This document shows positions 55,217-64,000 of a stretch of 64,000 nucleotides of DNA, piece after piece. A program made the position numbers and the translations under genes. Each line of letters opens with the position of its first letter. Position 1 is the first letter of the stretch. Under the pieces are notes generated by a model that saw nothing but the letters and a program-made list of their open reading frames with translations, ran no database searches and was not told the origin of the DNA. Origin of the DNA: Aquibium sp. ELW1220 (lineage in GTDB: Bacteria > Pseudomonadota > Alphaproteobacteria > Rhizobiales > Rhizobiaceae); NCBI RefSeq assembly GCF_030398385.1, contig NZ_JAOAOQ010000020.1, positions 4,654 through 68,653 on the forward strand, read 5' to 3'.

Positions 55217-55246
55217 TTGGCGTTTTGCTCCGGAATGCTCTATACG
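55217..55246 (+). promoter_or_regulatory. lepA promoter, apparently giving a leaderless mRNA
   Basis: TTGGCG (55217-55222), 18 bases, TATACG (55241-55246). The ATG of lepA is only 8 bases past the -10 hexamer, and no Shine-Dalgarno sequence precedes it, so transcription should start at or next to the start codon. Confidence 0.4.
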
Positions 55247-55254
55247 GCCGGCCC

Positions 55255-57060
<1,806 letters not shown>

Positions 57061-57066
57061 GGCGCG

Positions 57067-57330
57067 ATGAACAGTTCCTAAGCCGCTCGTTCTGACGCAG
57101 CATGCGCGGGACGCGGTGGAGGAACGCGAGATCGAGCTCGGCTGGATCGAACGCGCGGTGCGCGCGCCCGAGTGGCGACATCCGGACCCGCGCCGCGCGG
57201 GCGTGGAGCGCCGCTTTCTGGCCATCCCGGAGTTCGGCGATCGGGTGCTGCGGGTGGCCTGCTTTGAAACCCTGCTCGAAATCCGTATACTGACCGTGTT
57301 TTCGACCGCAGGGCACGACCTCCGTCATGA
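57067..57330 (+). pseudogene. DUF4258 protein (toxin-like), two frameshifts
   Basis: The family reading is KPLVLTQHARDAVEEREIEL, then WIERAVRAPEWRHPDP, RRFLAIPEFGDRVLRVAC and EIRILTVF. The ATG at 57067 leads to a stop after four codons; removing one T near 57079 joins M-N-S-S to K-P-L-V-L. At 57299-57302 a T is missing; restoring it gives F-D-R-R-A-R-P-P-S and a stop that overlaps the next gene's ATG (ATGA), the expected layout. As it stands only a GTG start at 57116 with a wrong C-terminus is possible. Sequencing error cannot be excluded. Confidence 0.65.
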
Positions 57331-57521
57331 CGCCGAGCATCAAGTATCGACCCGAGGACAACGCCGCCTACATCCGGCTGTCCGGTGCGAACGTGCTGGA
57401 GAGCGAGGAGGTCTCGCCCGACGTCGTCTTCGACTACGACGCGGAGGGCCGCATCGTTGGCATCGAGCTTCTCGACGCCCGCGCCCAGCTGCCCTCCGAC
57501 GCTCTCGACGAGGCTGCCTGA
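57327..57521 (+). CDS. DUF2283 protein (partner of DUF4258)
   Basis: A 64-aa protein of the DUF2283 family: IKYRPEDNAAYIRLSG, ESEEVSPDVVFDYDAEGRIVGIELLDA. DUF2283 genes commonly follow DUF4258 genes with an ATGA overlap and are regarded as antitoxin-like partners. Here the partner is frameshifted, leaving this gene apparently intact. Confidence 0.8.
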   Translation: MTPSIKYRPEDNAAYIRLSGANVLESEEVSPDVVFDYDAEGRIVGIELLDARAQLPSDALDEAA

Positions 57522-57660
57522 CGACGTGCGCGCGCCTGCGCCCTCCGGCCGCTGCGCAGGCGGGGAGGCAGGGCGGCGCGGCGGCCGCTCGACGGAGTCT
57601 GTCTCTTCGCCGTCACGACGCGTGCGCGCCATGACTGGCGGTCGTCACGCGGGGCGATCT

Positions 57661-58059
57661 TCATGAGGTGTCGGGCGCGGGCAGCGCCGGCACGAGGCGC
57701 CCCGGCGAGCGGCCGGGTTCGCGCGGCGCCGTCGACAAACCAGCCTTGCCGGCGCAAAGAGCCCGCCGCCGTGCCCGCGCCAGAAGCGCGCGCAGCATCC
57801 GCGCCAGCGCGCGGAAATCCGCGGCCAGCCGCTCGGCCCGGTCGGCCGCGTCCGATGCCATGACGAGGGCCGGCGCGCCGGTCGGCAGCCCGGCGACGTA
57901 GGATCGCGCCACGGCCTCGCCATGTGCCAGGAACGCCAGCCCGGGCAGCGCCAGCGACAGCGGCATGCCGGCGGCGCGGTCGGCGAGACCGGCGAACGAG
58001 ACGAGCAGCGCCAGGATGCCCTCCAGCACGTCCTCCCTCGCTCTTGCATCCCAGTCCAT
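57661..58059 (-). CDS. Hypothetical protein, 132 aa
   Basis: The ATG at 58059 has GGAGG eight bases upstream. The N-terminal half is helical and moderately hydrophobic (LEGILALLVSFAGLADRAAG, LSLALPGLAFLAHGEAVARSYV). The C-terminal half is Ala/Arg-rich (RLAADFRALARMLRALLARARRR). I recall similar uncharacterised proteins in Rhizobiales. No catalytic motif is visible. Confidence 0.55.
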   Translation of the reverse strand: MDWDARAREDVLEGILALLVSFAGLADRAAGMPLSLALPGLAFLAHGEAVARSYVAGLPTGAPALVMASDAADRAERLAADFRALARMLRALLARARRRALCAGKAGLSTAPREPGRSPGRLVPALPAPDTS

Positions 58060-58242
58060 CGCTGCGCCCTCCGGTTCGAACGGACGCAGTATGGGAGAGG
58101 GGGGATGGGGCGTGGATAAGTATTTTTCGCCGGGGCATTCTTCCACTCCGCTCCGTCGCGGGGGAGAGGCGGCATGCGGAGCATGACGGTGAGGGGATGG
58201 CTTCTGCGGCAATCAGGCCGTGCGGAGTGCTCGAACAAAAAC

Positions 58243-59334
58243 CTATATTTCGTTTGGATCCGTATATCCCCGATTTTGAGCCCATTCCCTCTGGGCATCT
58301 CTAAGTATGTCGAAGCGTCCAATATGACTGCCGACGTCATTTGTGCTGCGATTAAGCGCGTCGTATCGCCCATACCGCAGAGTCGTATCACTCTCATCGC
58401 CTCTGGCGCGTACATCTCGTTGTATTTTTCTTGAATATTCGAAACTGATCAAAAATTCACGAGCGTAATTTAAGCTGTGATTGGGTAAAGAGCGGATAAA
58501 CCAGTAGTAAACTGGAACGATCCCTGCCGAGGAAAGAAGTTCATCTTTTGGCAGAAAAACTTCTACCATCCGGTCTAAATTATCAGCGGTGCGTCGTCCT
58601 GCAAGCTCTACTCGATCTCGATCGATCTTCGGATCCTGAGCAAACCGATCTAAATCCGACTTCTTAGTGCTAACGATCTTTTGCTGATACTCAAAAATGA
58701 GCAGCTTACTTGCTGCATTGTAATCCGCGGCTCTCGCAACGTTGAAGCGGATAATCTGCGTAAAAAACTCGTGCTTGCATACGGCTCTTGTCACCTCCGG
58801 TACCGGACCAGTCATTGCGTTCCGGACTTCGGCACCAGTCAAAGGCTTACTTCTGTTCAATCGAATGAATAATTCGTTGATCTCGTCCTCATCGGACGTG
58901 ACTACGCTCATAATGTCGAGCGACTCCGTTTCAAAGGCTTCTGCAACCTGAGGGTACGATGCCCGTAAGTCCCGCAATGAGAGACCGCCTAACGACAGTG
59001 ATGGATTCTCCTTCCAAATAAAATCGGGGTTCAAAACGAGTTTGTTATCAAAAAAGTCGAAAATCGCTTCCAGCCGTTGCTTTCCGTCAATTATAGCAAA
59101 TGGAAGTCTCTTCCTATTAAGGTCATTTTCTCCTGACTGAAAATCAGCAAGATAGAGTTTAGGTACATCATAACCATTAATTATAGTATCAATCAGATAT
59201 GCCTTGTCAGAAGAAGACCAAAGTCTACCTTGCCGCTGATAAGGCGGTTGCATATCTATCTGATCCCGTATGCGATTCCACCAGACCAGTGGCTTTGATG
59301 GGTGCAAGGTTATTCTTATCCGTGTATGTCGCAT
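58243..59334 (-). CDS. DUF262 (GmrSD/ParB-Srx-like) nuclease-type protein
   Basis: A 363-aa DUF262 protein. PYQRQGRLWS (31-40), the family D-G-x-Q-R motif as IDGKQR (82-87) and INELFIRLNRSKPLTGAEVRNA (~152-173) are diagnostic. The DUF262 domain is a ParB/sulfiredoxin-fold NTP-binding module found in GmrS, SspE and other anti-phage nucleases. No DUF1524 HNH nuclease domain follows, so the nuclease half of GmrSD is missing. Its ATG overlaps the stop of the FRG gene by one base (TGATG). It is AT-rich compared with its neighbours. Confidence 0.85.
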   Translation of the reverse strand: MRHTRIRITLHPSKPLVWWNRIRDQIDMQPPYQRQGRLWSSSDKAYLIDTIINGYDVPKLYLADFQSGENDLNRKRLPFAIIDGKQRLEAIFDFFDNKLVLNPDFIWKENPSLSLGGLSLRDLRASYPQVAEAFETESLDIMSVVTSDEDEINELFIRLNRSKPLTGAEVRNAMTGPVPEVTRAVCKHEFFTQIIRFNVARAADYNAASKLLIFEYQQKIVSTKKSDLDRFAQDPKIDRDRVELAGRRTADNLDRMVEVFLPKDELLSSAGIVPVYYWFIRSLPNHSLNYAREFLISFEYSRKIQRDVRARGDESDTTLRYGRYDALNRSTNDVGSHIGRFDILRDAQREWAQNRGYTDPNEI

Positions 59335-60116
59335 CAGAAACCGAACACCCGCTTCATTTCCTTTGATAATCCGTCTAGATCCGGGAACACAACTGATTCA
59401 GTGAATCCCTTTCGAAAGAGAGACTCGCGAATCTCGATAATTTTATCCTTTGGTATTATAATCCTTCTCAAGCTTCCTTTTGAAAAAGAGTCCAACTTGT
59501 ATACTTTTTCCATTTCATCAACACTATGTCCAAATAAAGCAAATCCTCCACGTTGCGCGACTATTCTAGGACTATTATAAGTTCCGTATACCATGATGGG
59601 TTGCTTTGGCATTTGAGCAATAGGGGTGCCGAGTGCATATGTCCTAAGTTGATCACTGCTTTCATCGAGCACTCCGCCGGAAAAAGATATGTGTTGCAGA
59701 GCGGACCTATTCCACGCAATCGGGTCGCACATCCACAGGGCAGCGTCCTTGAGCTTCTGTCCACTTCCACTTAGGGCAAAATATGCGGCAACAAAAGGAT
59801 TCTCACTCCAGTCCAAAAGTCGCGTTGGTACCCCATAGTGCTGCATTAAAAAAAGCTTATCCCAGTCGTTTTGAAGGGTCCTATTAAGAAATGGTTGAGA
59901 GCGCTGGACAAATCGAATAGCAATTTGACTTTCTAGAATAGAGAGGTCCTCAATCGTCCGTTTTTGAGCGTGACGAAAAAGAGACGGTATCAGTTTGTAT
60001 GTAATATCTACACAACCGCGATACCAGGACGCATCTCTTTCGCCCTGAAAGCACTCTATCTGTTCAAGAAATTCATTGAAATTACTTACAGATATGGTTT
60101 CGAGTGTGTTCGGCAT
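59334..60116 (-). CDS. FRG-domain protein
   Basis: A 260-aa FRG-domain protein. WYRG (31-34) and MQHYGVPTRLLDWSENP (91-107) followed by FVAAYFAL are the family signature; the domain is named after its F/Y-R-G motif. The biochemical role is unknown, but FRG proteins are enriched near defence genes. It is the first gene of a tight two-gene unit with the DUF262 protein and is AT-rich, pointing to recent acquisition between two core genes. AGGAGG lies ~13 bases before the ATG. Confidence 0.85.
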   Translation of the reverse strand: MPNTLETISVSNFNEFLEQIECFQGERDASWYRGCVDITYKLIPSLFRHAQKRTIEDLSILESQIAIRFVQRSQPFLNRTLQNDWDKLFLMQHYGVPTRLLDWSENPFVAAYFALSGSGQKLKDAALWMCDPIAWNRSALQHISFSGGVLDESSDQLRTYALGTPIAQMPKQPIMVYGTYNSPRIVAQRGGFALFGHSVDEMEKVYKLDSFSKGSLRRIIIPKDKIIEIRESLFRKGFTESVVFPDLDGLSKEMKRVFGF

Positions 60117-60459
60117 TGATTTTGTTCGGCCTCCTCGCCTAGTTTAAAACTGCCTACAAATATCCAAGTAGTCAACTGCCGCGGGAAGTGGCGAAAGGGC
60201 CGTTATCGGTTTCTGATATCGGTCTTCTGTTCCGACAATCATAGCGCAGATCCCTAGACGCGACCTCACTGTCGCATCCATCGCACAGAGATCCTCCTGA
60301 TAAGCGGTAGGATTGACGCCGCCGCCTCGGCGGGAACCGCCGAAGGCAGGGCCGAACTAGTGATCGCAACATATCCGCCGGAACATCACGAAAGCGCTGG
60401 ATTTATTGTGAGGCCAAAACACTTCCTTCGCTGCCGATTGCTGACTATGGACGTCCCCC
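60117..60459. other. Intergenic region between the FRG/DUF262 unit and dtd
   Basis: 343 bases with no supported gene. It should hold the promoters of the divergent FRG operon and dtd. A GC-rich imperfect stem lies near 60318-60346 (GCCGCCTCGGCGG...CCGCCGAAGG). I see no tRNA remnant or direct repeat marking an integration site. Confidence 0.4.
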
Positions 60460-60903
60460 ATGCGCGCCCTGATCCAACGCACCACCGAAGCCTCCGTCTC
60501 GATCGATGGCAGCACCGTCGCGGCCATCGGCTCTGGCCTGGTCGTGCTGGTCTGCGCCATGCAGGGCGACAGCGAAGCGCAGTCGGCCTGGCTGGCGCGG
60601 AAAGTCGCCAACCTGCGCATCTTCAGGGACGAGGCGGGGCGGATGAACCGCTCGGTGGTCGATGTCGGCGGTGCGGCGCTGGTGGTCAGCCAGTTCACGC
60701 TGGCGGCCGAGACCAGGGGCAACCGGCCCGGCTTCTCGTCCGCCGCCGCGCCCGACGACGGACGGCGGCTCTATGAGCATTTCGCGTCAGCCCTCGCGGC
60801 GCACGGCGTGCCTGTCGCGACCGGTGTCTTCGGCGCCGATATGGCGGTGTCGCTGGTCAATGACGGGCCGGTGACGATCTGGCTCGACAGCGACAAGGGG
60901 TGA
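60460..60903 (+). CDS. dtd: D-aminoacyl-tRNA deacylase
   Basis: A 147-aa Dtd, which removes D-amino acids (and mis-charged Gly) from t[20 protein letters not shown] opens the family; the cross-subunit catalytic motif S-Q-F-T-L ([22 protein letters not shown]) and the G-x-P motif near the end ([10 protein letters not shown]) are present. It is a cytoplasmic dimer with no clear operon partner. Confidence 0.95.
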   Translation: MRALIQRTTEASVSIDGSTVAAIGSGLVVLVCAMQGDSEAQSAWLARKVANLRIFRDEAGRMNRSVVDVGGAALVVSQFTLAAETRGNRPGFSSAAAPDDGRRLYEHFASALAAHGVPVATGVFGADMAVSLVNDGPVTIWLDSDKG

Positions 60904-61005
60904 ACGGTCCGGGGCCGACACGATAGGCCGCGACCCGGACGAACGCCGCCTTCCTCTCGCTCCATCGCGACTGCTACGCTTGCGCCTCAAGCGGAGCAGG
61001 ATGAC

Positions 61006-61830
61006 ATGCGCGGGTTCGATTTCAGTTCCTGGCAGGCGGTGCTGTTTTCGCTCGCCGTCGTCCTTCTCGTCACTATGGTGGGCATGGGGCTGCGGCTCAT
61101 CATGATGATGACCATCCAGCAGCGGCGCGAGTGGCAGAACCGGCAGATCAACGAGCGCCTGAAGGTTCTGATCGCCGCCTACAAGGCGCTGGGCGGATCG
61201 TTCACCGGCACGCTGACCGTCAGCCCCGCGCACCGGCGCGACCTGAAGCGCCCGGCCGCGGATGTGGAAGGCGAGGAACGGGCTGCGGACGAACGGCCCG
61301 GCGCGGAGCGGGCCAGGCGCATTCGCGACCCGGTGGAGGCGGTGCTGTCGGACATCGTGCTGTTTGGAACGGAAGAGCAGGTGGCGCTGGCGGCAACCGC
61401 GATGCGCGACATGGCCGCCGGCCGGCCGATCGACGTCGGCCCGATCGTCGTCTCGCTGCGTGACCATATCCGCGCGGTGCTGGACCTCGCGCCGATCCCG
61501 GCGGGCATCACCATCCCGGCGCAGGGGCCGGCGCGGCCTTCGACTGGCGGCGGACGCACGGGCCAGCGCGAGGGCGGTCGCGGCGGCGGCGGGGGTGGTG
61601 GCCTGGGCGCGGGGCAGGGGCCGTCGACCCTGGTTGAGACCGGTGGCGAAGGGACGCGATCTTATTGGAACGGATGGGCAGGTGGCACTTGCGGCGACCG
61701 CTATGCGCGAAATAGTCGCCGGTCAGCCAATTCGAAGATGGCGCTGCTGGCCATCAATCTCGCAGGTTGGTGCGACGCGCGATTGCCCAGCGTCCAAGAA
61801 AAAACTGCCCATTGTTTTGGCCGTGGCTAA
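61006..61830 (+). CDS. Single-TM hypothetical protein with overwritten 3' end
   Basis: 274 aa as read. The N-terminal TM (~10-36, AVLFSLAVVLLVTMVGMGLRL) is followed by a charged helix and a soluble region conserved with itself downstream (LFGTEEQVALAATAMRDMAAGRPIDVGPIVVSL, ~120-152). A poly-Gly tract (RGGGGGGGLG, ~193) follows. From ~61667 on, the DNA is the out-of-frame remnant of a second copy of the same domain, so the last ~50 residues are probably not the ancestral C-terminus. Function is unknown; similar proteins occur in Rhizobiales. Confidence 0.5.
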   Translation: MRGFDFSSWQAVLFSLAVVLLVTMVGMGLRLIMMMTIQQRREWQNRQINERLKVLIAAYKALGGSFTGTLTVSPAHRRDLKRPAADVEGEERAADERPGAERARRIRDPVEAVLSDIVLFGTEEQVALAATAMRDMAAGRPIDVGPIVVSLRDHIRAVLDLAPIPAGITIPAQGPARPSTGGGRTGQREGGRGGGGGGGLGAGQGPSTLVETGGEGTRSYWNGWAGGTCGDRYARNSRRSANSKMALLAINLAGWCDARLPSVQEKTAHCFGRG

Positions 61831-61850
61831 TTTTATCTAAGCACGTAACC
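61667..61850 (+). pseudogene. Remnant of a paralogous copy of the preceding gene
   Basis: In the frame ending at 61840 the reading is IGTDGQVALAATAMREIVAGQPI, which matches FGTEEQVALAATAMRDMAAGRPI of the gene at 61006 (about 18 of 23 residues); the DNA at ~61370-61435 and ~61667-61732 is clearly related. Synonymous differences are many, so the copies are old or came from another strain. The remnant has no start and merges with the 3' end of the first gene. Confidence 0.6.
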
Positions 61851-61919
61851 AAGTGTTTAATTATTTGACAATCCTTCGTAGGAATGAAATGCTGACACAG
61901 CAATTCGGGGGATTAAATA

Positions 61920-62501
61920 ATGAACCTTGCCTGCTCCGAAAATATGAACGATATATTTTGCTTGTTATTCTTTGCTCCAGTCGTATCAGCATTTGTATTC
62001 ATGGCTAATTTTGTAGTTGCTATTTTTGCATTTACGATAGCAAGAAAGGCATTAATTACAAACCAGATTTCGCATTTGTATGCGAAAACTATGGACCACA
62101 ATAAGTTGATATTCGATAATGAATATCGCATGGTTGTGATCGATTTATTTCACGGACTTGAGGATGAAGAACTTAAGAAAAAGAGAGATATGCTGGAAAG
62201 AAAGGATGAGGGTCATTTTAATCTGTATTGGGCGACACGATCTGTTCACTTAAGTCATCTATTCTTATGTGCGCAGGTATGGATTATGTGCGGTGCCTCT
62301 GAGCGAAAGATCGCAAAGAGTTTTCCCGGATGGGTCATTTTTACCGAGAAGATAGCAAAAGAACTAGATAACAAGAGAATTGAAAGAAGTAACAGGCCTG
62401 ATTGGTACAAGAAGGCGTGTCGGCAAATAAATCTCGACGACAATGAAAGTATATACGGGAAGAAATTTAATCGAGATTTAGTAAAATTACAGGAAAGATA
62501 A
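61920..62501 (+). CDS. AT-rich membrane protein of unknown function
   Basis: A 193-aa protein with a long hydrophobic N-terminal segment (~10-42, FCLLFFAPVVSAFVFMANFVVAIFAFTIA) followed by a cytoplasmic region rich in charged residues (DEELKKKRDMLERKDEG) and aromatic residues (HFNLYWATRSVHLSHLFLC). I recognise no family. Its composition is far more AT-rich than anything around it, indicating foreign origin. It sits directly behind the paralogue scar at 61850, so the two events may be linked. A GGGGG precedes the ATG by ~9 bases. Confidence 0.6.
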   Translation: MNLACSENMNDIFCLLFFAPVVSAFVFMANFVVAIFAFTIARKALITNQISHLYAKTMDHNKLIFDNEYRMVVIDLFHGLEDEELKKKRDMLERKDEGHFNLYWATRSVHLSHLFLCAQVWIMCGASERKIAKSFPGWVIFTEKIAKELDNKRIERSNRPDWYKKACRQINLDDNESIYGKKFNRDLVKLQER

Positions 62502-62627
62502 AACCCACGAATATAAAGCCGCTCGTTCTGGGGTCGTTGGTTTCGCTGCACTTCGAGGCGACGAACGCTTCCCGCGCGCCGAAACCGCCTCTTGATCCCC
62601 ACCCCGCACGGGAGGAGAATCGCGTCA

Positions 62628-62990
62628 ATGATTCGCGGACTCCTCCTCGTGCTCGCCTTCCTCGCCGCCATTGCCCCGGCGCGGGCCGACGAGATGACGT
62701 TCTTCGTCATGAACCGGGCGCCCTATGGCGTGGTGATCGAGTTTACCGACAAGGCGTCGGGGCAGGTCTGGCCGGGCGACGACCGGATCTACCTGCTGGA
62801 AAAGGGCGAGAGCAAGTCGGTGGCGATCGACTGCACCGGTGGCGCGCGCATCTGCTACGGCGCCTGGCGCAATGGCGACGACGGCACGGTGTGGGGTGTC
62901 GGACCCGACCGCGATCTGGAATGCAAAGACTGCTGCCTGATCTGTGCGCTTGGCCCCGGCAAGGGCGAGACGATCGAGATCGAGCCCTGA
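62628..62990 (+). CDS. Small secreted Cys-containing protein
   Basis: 120 aa. A Sec signal (MIRGLLLVLAFLAAIAPARA, cleavage before D-E-M) is followed by FFVMNRAPYGVVIEF, WPGDDRIYLLEKGE, DCTGGARICYGAW and a C-terminal Cys cluster (LECKDCCLICALG). The strand pattern suggests a small periplasmic beta-sandwich with two or three disulphides. GGGAGGAG precedes the ATG at 62628. Similar uncharacterised exported proteins occur in Rhizobiales. Confidence 0.65.
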   Translation: MIRGLLLVLAFLAAIAPARADEMTFFVMNRAPYGVVIEFTDKASGQVWPGDDRIYLLEKGESKSVAIDCTGGARICYGAWRNGDDGTVWGVGPDRDLECKDCCLICALGPGKGETIEIEP

Positions 62991-63000
62991 GGCGGTCCGT

Positions 63001-64000
63001 TCAGGCCGCCTGGCGCGCAGGGTGGGCTGCGCTGCCGCGGTCGATCGAGGCCCAGGCCGGTCGTTCGAACAGGAACCGCCCGCGTCCGCTCCACGCCACC
63101 AGCGCATAAAGCACCGTGGGGCCGGCGATACCCGCCACCGTGGTCACGAGCGCCATCAGCCCGACGTTGGGGATCACCCCGGTCGAGACCAGTGCGATGC
63201 GCGTCACCGCCATCGGCAGGAAGAAGGCGAGGTAGACGACGATCGAATGCGCGCCCAGCCAGCGCAGCCAGGCCGCCCACGGTGCCGAAGACAGGAGCGC
63301 GGCCACCGTGACGATGGCGAGCGCACCGGCAAGGCCGAGCACCAGCGACACGCCCGGCAGTTCCGACAGGCCGCCGGTCGCGCCGGTGTCGCCGATCTCG
63401 CCCTGGATCAGGAAGCCGAGCGCCTCCGGCGCGGGCGTGAAGACGAGGAGGCCGTTGACGACGCCGAAGGCCGCGAGCCCGGCGAGTGCTGCGCCCCGCC
63501 AACGCGCCACCGCCGCGGCGAAGGCAAAGACGTGCGGCGCGAAGGCATAGCCGACGAAGAAGAAGACGTAGCGCTGCGCGAACTCGTCGAAGACGACCGA
63601 GCCCGTGTGCACCGGCAGCGCCTCGAGGAGCGCCGCCCAGGCGACCACGAACCAGACCGGCAGCCCGCGCACCAGCCGCGTGAACAGGAAGAACACCGGC
63701 AGCACGTAGATGAACCACAGCGTGCCGAAGGGTTGCCACAGTGCCTGCAGCCAGCCCGAAAGCGGCGCTGACCAGCTGCCGGCCTCGGCCGCCATCTCGG
63801 GCGCCTTGAAGGCGAACTGGATGGTCAGCCAGAGAAGGTAGAAATAGAGGAAGTGGACCACCTTGCGGTCGAGATAGCGGCGCCAGGGCCGGTCGATGGT
63901 CAGCGCCAGGAACAGGCCCGAGATCAGGAAGAAGTCGGGCATGCGGAACGGCCGCGCGAAGGCGACGACCGCATGCATGAAGCCGCGCTCGCCCATGGCG
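63001..64000 (-). CDS. Acyltransferase-3 family membrane protein, cut by window edge
   Basis: The gene continues past 64000 on its 5' side; 333 residues are visible. RPFRMPDFFLISGLFLALTI corresponds to the family's first-to-second TM stretch (M-P-x-F-F-x-I-S-G), followed by about nine further hydrophobic segments (GTLWFIYVLPVFFLFTRL, FFFVGYAFAPHVFAFA, GAHSIVVYLAFFLPMAVTRI). The catalytic N-terminal His region is probably outside the window. These enzymes (OpgC/OafA-like) acylate exported polysaccharides or glycans; the substrate is unknown. Confidence 0.8.
   Translation of the reverse strand, partial: AMGERGFMHAVVAFARPFRMPDFFLISGLFLALTIDRPWRRYLDRKVVHFLYFYLLWLTIQFAFKAPEMAAEAGSWSAPLSGWLQALWQPFGTLWFIYVLPVFFLFTRLVRGLPVWFVVAWAALLEALPVHTGSVVFDEFAQRYVFFFVGYAFAPHVFAFAAAVARWRGAALAGLAAFGVVNGLLVFTPAPEALGFLIQGEIGDTGATGGLSELPGVSLVLGLAGALAIVTVAALLSSAPWAAWLRWLGAHSIVVYLAFFLPMAVTRIALVSTGVIPNVGLMALVTTVAGIAGPTVLYALVAWSGRGRFLFERPAWASIDRGSAAHPARQAA

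Noticed and set aside
57116-57634. 172-aa plus-strand protein reading through DUF4258 and beyond
   Set aside because: The C-terminal 110 residues overlap the DUF2283 gene out of frame and are low-complexity; it results from the indel in the DUF4258 gene.
58060-58242. Attachment site or tRNA fragment flanking the FRG/DUF262 unit
   Set aside because: No direct repeat shared between 58060-58242 and 60117-60459 and no tRNA-like sequence was seen.

Overview
The window looks like chromosome of a Rhizobiales alphaproteobacterium, probably Phyllobacteriaceae-like (Mesorhizobium/Aquamicrobium relatives). This rests on the high-GC backbone, the order chvI-chvG-hprK-EIIA-HPr-ahcY-divL, a DivL with tyrosine in place of the phospho-histidine, an AccD that has lost most zinc-ribbon cysteines, trpF-trpB-trpA-accD-folC in series, and infC starting at AUU. 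I found no rRNA, tRNA or CRISPR array.

Layout. 1-5845 is accessory DNA: recombined scraps of IS66, IS630 and IS3 elements, an AT-rich two-component pair whose regulator has a C-terminal winged helix, a small unknown gene and a GNAT protein. It ends where comM begins without its first ~30 codons (5846). 5846-41432 is mainly core: comM, a C93 peptidase, arfB, a nitroreductase and pckA; the envelope-stress pair chvI-chvG with the incomplete PTS (hprK, EIIA, HPr), then ahcY and divL; a tightly overlapped run tsaE/sugar kinase-murU-addB-addA for tRNA modification, cell-wall recycling and recombination, then trxA; a VapBC-like pair; the trp/accD/folC operon with a RHH/ParE-type toxin-antitoxin pair wedged between trpB and trpA; and infC and rpmI-rplT. 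pheS (41707) is followed not by pheT but by an accessory block to about 48.1 kb holding an OmpR-type two-component pair, a Tat-exported decarboxylase-like amidohydrolase and a PAP2 phosphatase. Then come a SulP transporter, small membrane and regulatory genes, an ion channel and a dead amj gene.

The most striking region is 52301-55025 on the minus strand, next to lepA: a subtilisin-type protease carrying a cyanobactin PatG-like C-terminal domain, followed by three small cysteine-rich proteins. The three share an ungapped N-terminal motif (R-L-P-x-[QL]-S-x-[PA]-x-[PA]-R) 26-28 residues before their first cysteine. The arrangement of protease, common leader and variable Cys-rich cores looks like a minimal ribosomally synthesised peptide (RiPP-like) system with no recognisable YcaO, radical SAM or lanthionine enzyme nearby. 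I do not recall it as a described system.

After lepA there are a broken DUF4258 gene with its DUF2283 partner, a hypothetical gene, an AT-rich two-gene FRG/DUF262 module that looks like a phage-defence candidate, dtd, a membrane protein whose 3' end has been overwritten by the remnant of a paralogue, an AT-rich membrane protein of unknown origin, a small secreted Cys-containing protein, and an acyltransferase cut by the right edge.
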